From: Bacteroidales bacterium
GTDB lineage: Bacteria; Bacteroidota; Bacteroidia; Bacteroidales; UBA7960
Length of the DNA stretch: 5,630 nt
Assembly: GCA_007124575.1 (NCBI GenBank)
Contig: SLEW01000205.1
Coordinates: 1 to 5,630, forward strand
Direction: 5' to 3'
Part shown: positions 1 to 5,630 of the stretch, piece after piece
Position numbering within the stretch: the stretch's first letter is position 1
Layout of the letters: each line of letters opens with the position of its first letter
The notes under the pieces: generated by a model
Told to the model about the DNA's origin: nothing
The model's input: only the letters and a program-made list of their open reading frames with translations
Databases searched by the model: none
Position numbers and translations under genes: made by a program

Positions 1-1076
1 GTGCAGAGGAAAAGATCCTCGGCATTGAAGAGCGTCTTTTTCAGGAACTTGTTTTTGCGGTGGCTGAATATGTGGAGCCCATCCAGCTAAATGCCAATGT
101 GATTGCCCGCATCGACTGTCTGCTTTGTTTTGCGGGCATTGCCAAGCAGTATGGTTATACTAAACCGGAGATAGACGATTCTTGTGTGCTGGACATCAAA
201 GGAGGGCGTCATCCTGTGATCGAGCATCAGCTTCCTCCCGGGGAAACCTATGTGGCCAATGATGTTTTCCTGGACAATGACAAACAACAGATAGTGATTA
301 TCACCGGGCCCAACATGTCGGGAAAGTCAGCGTTGCTGAGGCAGACGGCCCTGATCGTGCTGCTGGCCCAGATGGGTAGCTTTGTGCCTGCTGACAAGGC
401 TTCCATTGGTCTTGTGGACAAAATATTTACCCGTGTAGGGGCGTCTGACAATATTTCAAGCGGGGAATCCACCTTTATGGTGGAGATGAATGAAACGGCC
501 AGCATTCTGAATAATATCTCTGACCGAAGTCTGATTCTGCTTGACGAGATAGGACGGGGCACGAGCACATACGATGGGATAAGCATTGCCTGGGCTATTG
601 CTGAATTTCTGCATGAGCATCCTATGTTCAGGGCCAAGACCTTGTTTGCCACACATTATCATGAGCTCAACGAGATGGCCTCTTTATTCAGCCGGATTAA
701 AAACTATAACGTGTCTGTAAAAGAGGTAAGAAATAACGTGATTTTCCTTCGCAAGCTGGTGCCCGGGGGCAGTGAGCACTCTTTTGGTATTCATGTGGCG
801 CGCATGGCAGGCATGCCTTCCAGGGTCATAGAAAGAGCCAAAAGCATTTTGTTACAGTTGGAAAAAACACACAGCCATGAAGAGCTGACGGGGGGCACGG
901 GGTCTCAGAAAAAGACATCCAGCCGGGATGAAAACATGCAGTTAAGTTTCTTCCAGCTGGATGATCCTGTATTGTTGCAGATAAAAGAGGAGATCCTCAA
1001 TACGGATATAGATACGCTTACTCCTGTTGAAGCCTTGATGAAGCTCAATGAGATCAAGAGGCTGCTTGGGAAATAG
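1..1076 (+). CDS. mutS: DNA mismatch repair protein MutS, C-terminal part (5' end outside the window)
   Basis: MutS binds mismatched DNA as a dimer and uses ATP to recruit the downstream repair proteins. The frame is open from base 3, so the gene enters from the left edge; the GTG at 60 is an internal Val codon, not a start. About 357 residues are visible, covering the end of the clamp/lever region and the whole ABC-type ATPase domain. Seen in the sequence: Walker A GPNMSGKS (306-329), the signature segment SSGEST (456-473), Walker B LILLDE running into DEIGRGTST (about 531-569), and the H-loop FATHYHEL with its His at 654-656. After a polar linker (about 870-930) comes the tail MQLSFFQLDDP...LTPVEALMKLNEIKRLLGK, the usual end of bacterial MutS1. 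All ATPase motifs look intact. Roughly 500 N-terminal residues (mismatch-binding and connector domains) should lie outside. The tail and HYHEL motif favour MutS1 over MutS2. Confidence 0.97.
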   Translation, partial: AEEKILGIEERLFQELVFAVAEYVEPIQLNANVIARIDCLLCFAGIAKQYGYTKPEIDDSCVLDIKGGRHPVIEHQLPPGETYVANDVFLDNDKQQIVIITGPNMSGKSALLRQTALIVLLAQMGSFVPADKASIGLVDKIFTRVGASDNISSGESTFMVEMNETASILNNISDRSLILLDEIGRGTSTYDGISIAWAIAEFLHEHPMFRAKTLFATHYHELNEMASLFSRIKNYNVSVKEVRNNVIFLRKLVPGGSEHSFGIHVARMAGMPSRVIERAKSILLQLEKTHSHEELTGGTGSQKKTSSRDENMQLSFFQLDDPVLLQIKEEILNTDIDTLTPVEALMKLNEIKRLLGK

Positions 1077-1098
1077 AGGTTATTTTACGTATCCCGGG

Positions 1099-1614
1099 TC
1101 AGTTTCTGTAGCCCATGTTTTGCAGCACATCGTCGCTCAGGTCGTATCGCACATCTGTGTATATCATGGCAGCCCCGCCGGCCCTGTCAAAGATTACAGC
1201 GTAATTTCCACGGTCAGCTATGGTTTCAATTGCATCATGCACCTGATCCTGGATGGGCTGCACCAGCTCCTGCCGTTTTTCAAAAAGGTCACCTTCCCTT
1301 CCAAACCGCTGCATTTGCAGTTCTTTGGCTGTGCGCTCCTTCTCAATAATTTCTTCTTCGCGCTGTCTCTTGATGTCATCAGGCAACAGGGGTGCTTCTG
1401 CCTGGTATTCCGTATACAACCTGTCAATTTCGGCAAACATGTTTTCAATTTCTCTTTGCCATTCTATGGAAAGCTCTTCAATTTCTCTTTCTGCTGCCTG
1501 ATATTCAGGAATATTGTCAAGAATATATTCTGTGTCGACATAGGCAAAGCGCTGGCCGAATGCTGCTGTTGACAGTGCTGCTGCCAGCAGGAACAGGATG
1601 AAATGTTTTTTCAT
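1099..1614 (-). CDS. ompH: OmpH/Skp family periplasmic chaperone
   Basis: This is a 171-residue Skp/OmpH-type chaperone, a family that forms a trimeric jellyfish-shaped cage holding unfolded outer-membrane proteins in the periplasm. Residues 1-20 form a signal peptide (MKKH, a hydrophobic Leu/Ala core, then AAFG), with likely cleavage before Q21. Residues 22-35 (FAYVDTEYILDNIP) match the first strand of the body. Residues 36-132 are charged and heptad-like, rich in Glu, Arg, Gln and Lys, and should form the long coiled-coil tentacles. Residues 137-153 (NYAVIFDRAGGAAMIY) give the closing strands, followed by the common ending DLSDDVLQNMGY. The ATG at 1614 is chosen because it directly precedes the signal peptide and lies 8 nt from a strong Shine-Dalgarno. 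It lies 33 nt downstream of bamA and is probably co-transcribed with it. Many Bacteroidota carry two tandem ompH copies; only one is seen here. The family call is firm; client specificity is inferred. Confidence 0.94.
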   Translation of the reverse strand: MKKHFILFLLAAALSTAAFGQRFAYVDTEYILDNIPEYQAAEREIEELSIEWQREIENMFAEIDRLYTEYQAEAPLLPDDIKRQREEEIIEKERTAKELQMQRFGREGDLFEKRQELVQPIQDQVHDAIETIADRGNYAVIFDRAGGAAMIYTDVRYDLSDDVLQNMGYRN

Positions 1615-1620
1615 GGTGTT

Positions 1621-1629
1621 ATCCTCCTT
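1621..1629 (-). promoter_or_regulatory. Strong Shine-Dalgarno sequence for ompH
   Basis: Read on the minus strand this is AAGGAGGAT, a near-perfect anti-16S match, with 8 nt between GGAGG and the ATG at 1614. It fixes the ompH start. It stands out because bamA has no such match in its leader and uppS has GGGAGG only 19 nt away, and because Bacteroidota generally rely little on Shine-Dalgarno pairing. It may raise ompH translation relative to bamA on a shared mRNA; that role is inference. Confidence 0.8.
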
Positions 1630-1647
1630 GATGGTTAAGGGTTAGCA

Positions 1648-4152
1648 TTAGTCTATTTGATGTCCGATGGTAAAGTGAAACTGCCCGCCACCAGCGCCGG
1701 GTCTTCCGGGTACTTCATCAAAACCATATCCATAATCAATACCCATCAGGCCAAACATGGGGAGAAATATGCGTGCACCAATTCCGGCTGAGCGTTTAAA
1801 ATGAAAGGGGTCGAATGATTCAAAATCGCGGAATGCGTTACCCCCTTCTACGAATGCCAGGGCATAAATGGTGGCCATTGGGTTCAATGACAGGGGGAAG
1901 CGGAGCTCCACAGTGTATTTGTTGTAGGCATTCCCTCCGATGAACTCTCCCTGTGCGTCGGTGGGTGTAAGGGCATAATTGGTATATCCTCTCAGTGCGA
2001 TAATTTCGCGGCCGTCGATCTCCCAGCCTGACAGTCCGTCACCACCCACGTAGAAGCGTTCGAAGGGCGGATGTCCGATGTCAGAGTTATAGTAACCCAG
2101 GAAGCCAAAACGAATCCTGGTGGAAAGGATCAGGTCTCCTACGATAGGTGTATACCAGTTGCCGCGGAAGTTCCATTTGTGATATTCCAGCCAGCGGTAT
2201 TTTTCCTGGGGTTCTGCACCGGCATAATCTTTGTCTGAAAGCAGCGAATAGGGCGGTGTTAGCTGTAAGCCCAGCGACACCTCGGAGCCGCGTCTTGGGA
2301 AGAGCGAGGCATCTTTGGAGTTTCTGCCGAATGTCAGGCTGTAGCTTAGGTTGTTGGACTGCCCGTCATCAAAGACAAACCTGATGGGGCTGTTGAGGAT
2401 GTCGTAGTGCTGATAGTTAACAGACTGTCTGATGAAGAAATAGTCGTCGGGGACGGTCAGTCGTTTTGCCAACCCCACTGATGAGCCGATGATCTTGTAG
2501 TACCCGTAGTCGGGGTGATTGCTGGCAAGGTTTCTCCGGTGGGTTGTCTGGTAAAAGGACACACTCAGCGCGTTAGGCCTGTTGCCGCCTAACCAGGGCT
2601 CGGTAAAAGAGGCATTATATGAAAGGTATCCTCTGCCGTAGGTTTGCGCCCGTAGTGAAAGACGTTGTCCGTCTCCCGTGGGCAGAGGTTGCCATGCATC
2701 CCGGTTAAACAGGTTTCTTGTAGAAAAGTTATTGAAAGACACGCCGATTGTTCCTATGATCCTGTTGGCACCCCAGCCTCCTGAAAGTTCTATCTGGTCT
2801 GATGAGGTTTCTTCCACGATGTATTCCAGGTCTACTGTGTTGTCGGCCGGGTTGGGCACAGGCTGTACGTCGATGGTTTCCTGGTCGAAAAAGCCGAGCT
2901 GGATGATTTCGCGCTGGCTCCGGATAATATCAGAGCGGCTGAAGAGCTGACCGGGGCGTGTTCGTATTTCACGCATGATGACATGGTCGTTGGTGCGGGT
3001 ATTTCCCGTGACAGTGACCCTGTTTATTCGTGCCTGCTCACCTTCATACACCCTGATCTCAATGTCTATGGAGTCATTTTCGACAGCAACTTCCACCGGG
3101 TCGAGTTGAAAAAACAAATAACCCACATCCATGTAGAGTGAGCTCACATCACCCTCCTCCATGTTCATATACAGGTTTTTCTCCAGTTTGGCCTGGTTGT
3201 AGACATCTCCCCTTTGGATGTTCAACACATCGTTAAGTGTTGTTTCCGAGTAGACGGTATTTCCAACCCAATCAATATTCCGAAAATAATATGTGGGTCC
3301 TTCGTAAATATGCAGGTCAATTTCGATGCGGTCGTCTTCCACAAAATAAACAGAATCCCTGACGATAGCTGCATCGCGCTTACCCAGTTCGTTATAGTGG
3401 TCAATGACCCGGCGCTTATCTTCTTCAAACTCTTCTTCCACCAGCTTCGAGGATGTAAAGATAAACCGCAGGCTTCTTTCACGGGTATTTCGCATTAATC
3501 GCTTTATTCGCCGGTCAGACAGAATCTCATTTCCATATATATTGACTTCACTGATGCGTGTTCTGTCACCCCGTTCGATGTTGAACTCGAGGATAATGGC
3601 GTTAACGCGTGCGGTATCTTCCTTTTCCACAATATCTATGGTGGGGGTGCGATAGCCTTTCTCGATATAATATTCTTCAATGGTGCTTTCAGCTCTGAAA
3701 AGCAGGTTTTCAGTGACCACATCACCGCGGATCAGGTTGAGTTTTTCTCTTAGGTCGTCGGCTTCAGATCTTCTGATCCCTTCAAATTCATAGCGGCTGA
3801 GCCTGGGTCTTTCCCTGAGTTCAATGCTCAAAAATATGACGTCATCCTGTATTGATGTGATCCCGATACTTATATCCTGAAACAGACCTTGCTTCCAGAG
3901 GTTGTTAATGGCATTGGATACAGCTTCCCCCGGTATTTCGATACGTTGACCGACCGCAAGCTGGCTCACCATAACTACCACATTGTCGTCGATTGCCTGC
4001 GTGCCTGTCACGGAGATACCTCCTATTTCAAACTCCTGGGGGTTAAGGGGGTCGAGTTCAATATCTTCACCTGAAAGCACCTGTTGGGCACTTCCCTGGA
4101 ATGAGACAAGAAAAAGTGCAAGCAGAAAAAAATGAGCAATAAATTTATGCAT
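1648..4152 (-). CDS. bamA: BamA, outer membrane protein assembly factor (Omp85 family)
   Basis: BamA is the essential core of the BAM complex that folds beta-barrel proteins into the outer membrane. The 834-residue product begins with a signal peptide (residues 1-22, ending GSA, cleavage before Q23). Five POTRA domains follow, at about 41-117, 118-198, 199-287, 288-375 and 376-449; each opens with a strand such as IGGISVTG, ISEVNIYGNE or INRVTVTGN. Residues 450-834 form the 16-stranded barrel, with NNFSTRNLF near its start, the FYVGGDGLSGW segment at 700-710 and the Omp85 loop-6 motif as LRGY at 720-723 (R721 is the conserved Arg). The ATG at 4152 directly precedes the signal peptide; no Shine-Dalgarno is visible before it. 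It starts 12 nt after the uppS stop, so the two are almost certainly co-transcribed. Oddity: the protein ends GHQID, where E. coli BamA ends GKTW, so the terminal aromatic of the beta-signal is missing. TamA or another Omp85 member is less likely given five POTRAs and the ompH neighbour. Confidence 0.96.
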   Translation of the reverse strand: MHKFIAHFFLLALFLVSFQGSAQQVLSGEDIELDPLNPQEFEIGGISVTGTQAIDDNVVVMVSQLAVGQRIEIPGEAVSNAINNLWKQGLFQDISIGITSIQDDVIFLSIELRERPRLSRYEFEGIRRSEADDLREKLNLIRGDVVTENLLFRAESTIEEYYIEKGYRTPTIDIVEKEDTARVNAIILEFNIERGDRTRISEVNIYGNEILSDRRIKRLMRNTRERSLRFIFTSSKLVEEEFEEDKRRVIDHYNELGKRDAAIVRDSVYFVEDDRIEIDLHIYEGPTYYFRNIDWVGNTVYSETTLNDVLNIQRGDVYNQAKLEKNLYMNMEEGDVSSLYMDVGYLFFQLDPVEVAVENDSIDIEIRVYEGEQARINRVTVTGNTRTNDHVIMREIRTRPGQLFSRSDIIRSQREIIQLGFFDQETIDVQPVPNPADNTVDLEYIVEETSSDQIELSGGWGANRIIGTIGVSFNNFSTRNLFNRDAWQPLPTGDGQRLSLRAQTYGRGYLSYNASFTEPWLGGNRPNALSVSFYQTTHRRNLASNHPDYGYYKIIGSSVGLAKRLTVPDDYFFIRQSVNYQHYDILNSPIRFVFDDGQSNNLSYSLTFGRNSKDASLFPRRGSEVSLGLQLTPPYSLLSDKDYAGAEPQEKYRWLEYHKWNFRGNWYTPIVGDLILSTRIRFGFLGYYNSDIGHPPFERFYVGGDGLSGWEIDGREIIALRGYTNYALTPTDAQGEFIGGNAYNKYTVELRFPLSLNPMATIYALAFVEGGNAFRDFESFDPFHFKRSAGIGARIFLPMFGLMGIDYGYGFDEVPGRPGAGGGQFHFTIGHQID

Positions 4153-4164
4153 TATACTGTGGGT

Positions 4165-4920
4165 TCAAGCGTTTTTGGTGGTTAAAACTTCGGCTTTTAC
4201 TTTTCCAAAGCGTCGTTCTCTCCTCTGGTAGTCGATGACAGCCTGGAAGAGATGCTGTTTTCTGAAGTCTGGCCAGTACACTGGTGTAAAGTAAAGTTCA
4301 GCATAAGCCAGTTGCCATAAAAGGAAGTTGCTGAGCCTGAGTTCTCCACTTGTTCTTATGAGGAGGTCGGGGTCAGGGAAGTCAGCTGTTTCCATAGCAC
4401 TGGCAAAAAGCTCTTCATCTACCTGGTCAGGGTTTATTGTTCTGTCGGCTACTTTTTGTGCGATTTTCCGGGCGGCATTAACGATTTCCCATCGTGCACT
4501 GTAACTGAGTGCTACGGTAACATGCAGCCTGGTGTTGTGTGCTGTGGTGGCCATTGCTTCGTCCAGTGTTTCCCTGCATTTTTGTGGCAAGGAATCGAGG
4601 TCTCCGATGGCATGCAGCCTTACGCCATTATCATTGAGTTCTTGTGTTTCATTTCGAATGGCCTCTACAAGCAGGTCCATTAGGGTTTGCACCTCTATAT
4701 GAGGCCTGCACCAGTTTTCTGTGGAGAAAGCAAAAAAAGTTAAGTGCTGGATGCCGATCTCTGCGGCTGCTTTCACTGTATCACGCACGGCTTCCACACC
4801 ATTTTCATGACCAAAGATGCGTTCTTTGCCTCTCTGGGTAGCCCAACGTCCATTGCCGTCCATGATAATGGCCACGTGCCGGGGAAGTCTCGTTTTATCA
4901 ATATGTTGCTTTAAATCCAT
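4165..4920 (-). CDS. uppS: Isoprenyl transferase, undecaprenyl diphosphate synthase type (cis-prenyltransferase)
   Basis: This cytoplasmic, membrane-associated enzyme condenses isopentenyl diphosphate onto farnesyl diphosphate with cis geometry, giving the C55-type lipid carrier for peptidoglycan and surface glycans. At 251 residues it matches the family (E. coli 253). Family motifs occur in order: IIMDGNGRWA at 18-27 with the catalytic Asp at 21, GH at 37-38, FSTENW at 65-70, SYSARWEI at 139-146, and RTSGELRLSNFLLWQ at 189-203, followed by AYAELYF. R189, R195 and E208 correspond to the diphosphate- and Mg-binding residues of the E. coli enzyme. The SYSAR form replaces the NYGGR of proteobacteria; similar SYSSR forms are known to me from Bacteroidota. 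The ATG at 4920 is preferred because an in-frame stop lies just upstream (4927-4929) and the motif distance from the N-terminus is normal. It lies 12 nt before bamA and probably heads or continues the same operon. Exact chain length cannot be read from sequence. Confidence 0.96.
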   Translation of the reverse strand: MDLKQHIDKTRLPRHVAIIMDGNGRWATQRGKERIFGHENGVEAVRDTVKAAAEIGIQHLTFFAFSTENWCRPHIEVQTLMDLLVEAIRNETQELNDNGVRLHAIGDLDSLPQKCRETLDEAMATTAHNTRLHVTVALSYSARWEIVNAARKIAQKVADRTINPDQVDEELFASAMETADFPDPDLLIRTSGELRLSNFLLWQLAYAELYFTPVYWPDFRKQHLFQAVIDYQRRERRFGKVKAEVLTTKNA

Positions 4921-5016
4921 TCTATCTCAATATATTATACCTCCCAAAAGTGGCACAAATTTCTTAAAATGTTTCGACAAATAAAAGGAAAAACGCCAAG
5001 TTTAAGAAAAATTAAG
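4921..5016 (-). other. AT-rich gap between the DUF6089-like gene and uppS; possible uppS leader
   Basis: This 96-nt stretch is the longest non-coding gap in the window. Read on the minus strand it contains GAAATTTG (4963-4956), close to the Bacteroidota -7 element TAnnTTTG, but the nearest upstream TTTG (4981-4978) is only 14 nt away, shorter than the usual spacing of about 19. A TATAAT (4939-4934) and a GGGAGG (4945-4940) are also present; the latter is 19 nt from the uppS ATG, too far for an ordinary Shine-Dalgarno. No GC-rich hairpin with a T-tract is visible, so read-through from the upstream gene is plausible. A promoter here is possible but not established. Confidence 0.25.
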
Positions 5017-5630
5017 CTAATAAGGGCATACAGCACAGCTCCTGTCGCGAATCCTAAGGGTTATAGATAGCCCCGCAAAGGAGTACCAGTCATCGATCTT
5101 GGGGTTTCCGACCCCCGGGGCACTGTCCAGCTGATCGGTGGTAGTATTGCGTACCCCCCAGTCTATCCCGCCGGTAAATTTATCTGTAAGATGAAACTTA
5201 AAACCCATGCCTACAAGGAAAGAGAGTCTGCGGAATTTTCGGTCCATCGTGTTGCTGTTAAAAGAGAAACCCCCGGTGCCTGCAAAAATATATGGAGAAT
5301 ATCGCTTGTCTTTATCACCGGCAATAAATGGCAGGAAGTTCACTTCCCCCTGCACGCTTAACTCTGTGATGCTTGCTGTAAAGTTAAAAACCTGGGGGCT
5401 GCCAAGCACATTATAGGGTGTGTTCTCATCCGAGCCGCTAATTTCACCGTGATTTACATTTAACCGGAAGGAAATGTGGTTGCTCGCATTATACCTGGCA
5501 AACAAACCGAATGCAGGCTGTGGCTCATAAAAATGTGTGGTGGGATTTAAATCACCCAGATAATAGGAGGTGCCTGCTGTTACCCCAACTTCATATGTTT
5601 GGGTGAATGCGTGGTACGGCTTGGCTATTA
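5017..5630 (-). CDS. DUF6089-like outer-membrane beta-barrel protein, N-terminus outside the window
   Basis: The frame stays open to the right edge, giving 203 visible residues; the TTG at 5505 is an internal Leu codon, not the start. The visible protein begins IAKPYHAFTQTYEVGVTAG and continues SYYLGDLNP (residues 21-29) and PAFGLFARYN, which I recognise as the opening of the Bacteroidota family DUF6089. Probably only the signal peptide and a few residues are missing, since the first barrel strand (TYEVGVTAG) begins at about residue 11. The rest is alternating strands with aromatic and glycine residues and polar turns, for example YSPYIFAGTGGFSFN, LSFLVGMGFKFHL and WYSFAGLSITLRI, as expected for an eight- to ten-stranded outer-membrane barrel. 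The stop is TAG at 5019-5017. The tail after the last strand is RDRSCAVCPY and contains a CxxC. Function is unknown. It lies 96 nt upstream of uppS on the same strand, a neighbourhood I recall for this family. A generic OmpA-like or porin-family barrel is the alternative. Confidence 0.78.
   Translation of the reverse strand, partial: IAKPYHAFTQTYEVGVTAGTSYYLGDLNPTTHFYEPQPAFGLFARYNASNHISFRLNVNHGEISGSDENTPYNVLGSPQVFNFTASITELSVQGEVNFLPFIAGDKDKRYSPYIFAGTGGFSFNSNTMDRKFRRLSFLVGMGFKFHLTDKFTGGIDWGVRNTTTDQLDSAPGVGNPKIDDWYSFAGLSITLRIRDRSCAVCPY

Noticed and set aside
60..62. GTG as a start of a shortened MutS
   Set aside because: The frame is open to base 3 and the upstream residues (EEKILGIEERLFQEL) are typical MutS sequence; the gene is cut by the window edge, not truncated.
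1094..1118. Possible hairpin on the minus strand (GGG...CAG AAA CTG...CCC) at the ompH stop
   Set aside because: The stem is only three plus three pairs with unequal bulges and has no following T-tract, so it does not support a terminator call.
1048..1572. A 174-codon plus-strand open frame overlapping the mutS 3' end and lying antisense to ompH
   Set aside because: Its translation resembles no family, is rich in Phe, Cys and His as expected from reading a coding strand backwards, and both overlapped genes are clearly real.
2148..3655. Several 60-95-codon open frames opposite or within bamA
   Set aside because: They have no recognisable domains and lie wholly inside a well-conserved gene; they are chance frames.
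4934..4945. TATAAT and GGGAGG upstream of uppS as a sigma-70 promoter or ribosome binding site
   Set aside because: No matching -35 lies at the right distance, the start would leave almost no leader, and GGGAGG is 19 nt from the ATG. Bacteroidota promoters use a different -7 element.
4963..5016. TTAAG-type short repeats (CTTAAA/TTTAAG, and two TTAAG copies) in the gap before uppS
   Set aside because: Short AT-only matches are expected by chance in an AT-rich gap, and the inverted pair is separated by more than 30 nt.
5503..5505. TTG as the start of a 162-residue protein
   Set aside because: The frame continues upstream with conserved family residues (TYEVGVTAG, SYYLGDLNP) to the window edge, so this Leu codon is internal.

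Overview
The window comes from a Gram-negative bacterium of the phylum Bacteroidota, probably near Bacteroidales/Marinilabiliales. This placement is inferred from three things: the uppS-bamA-ompH gene order, the Bacteroidota style of the BamA barrel and of UppS (SYSARWEI in place of NYGGR), and a neighbouring protein resembling the Bacteroidota outer-membrane family DUF6089. No rRNA or tRNA is present, so the placement cannot be refined further.

Layout. Positions 1-1076 (+) hold the 3' part of mutS, the DNA mismatch-repair ATPase, cut by the left edge. Everything else is on the minus strand and reads right to left as one compact cluster. It begins with a DUF6089-like beta-barrel protein cut by the right edge (5630-5017). 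A 96-nt AT-rich gap follows, then uppS (4920-4165), a 12-nt gap, bamA (4152-1648), a 33-nt gap carrying a strong Shine-Dalgarno sequence, and ompH/skp (1614-1099). The ompH and mutS stop codons face each other across 22 nt with no obvious terminator.

How the genes work together. UppS makes the polyprenyl carrier lipid for peptidoglycan and surface glycans. BamA is the core of the outer-membrane beta-barrel assembly machine. OmpH/Skp is the periplasmic chaperone that holds unfolded outer-membrane proteins. The DUF6089-like protein is probably a small outer-membrane barrel and a likely client of that pathway. In E. coli, uppS, bamA and skp lie in the same region but are separated by cdsA and rseP, and skp is followed by lpx genes. 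Here they are pressed directly together. MutS is functionally unrelated and merely adjacent.

Coding density is very high and no gap exceeds 100 nt. I saw no mobile element, CRISPR array, RNA gene or long repeat, and no evidence of a new multi-gene system. The points most worth a second look are the CxxC tail of the DUF6089-like protein, the BamA C-terminus lacking its terminal aromatic residue, and the canonical Shine-Dalgarno before ompH in a phylum that rarely uses one.
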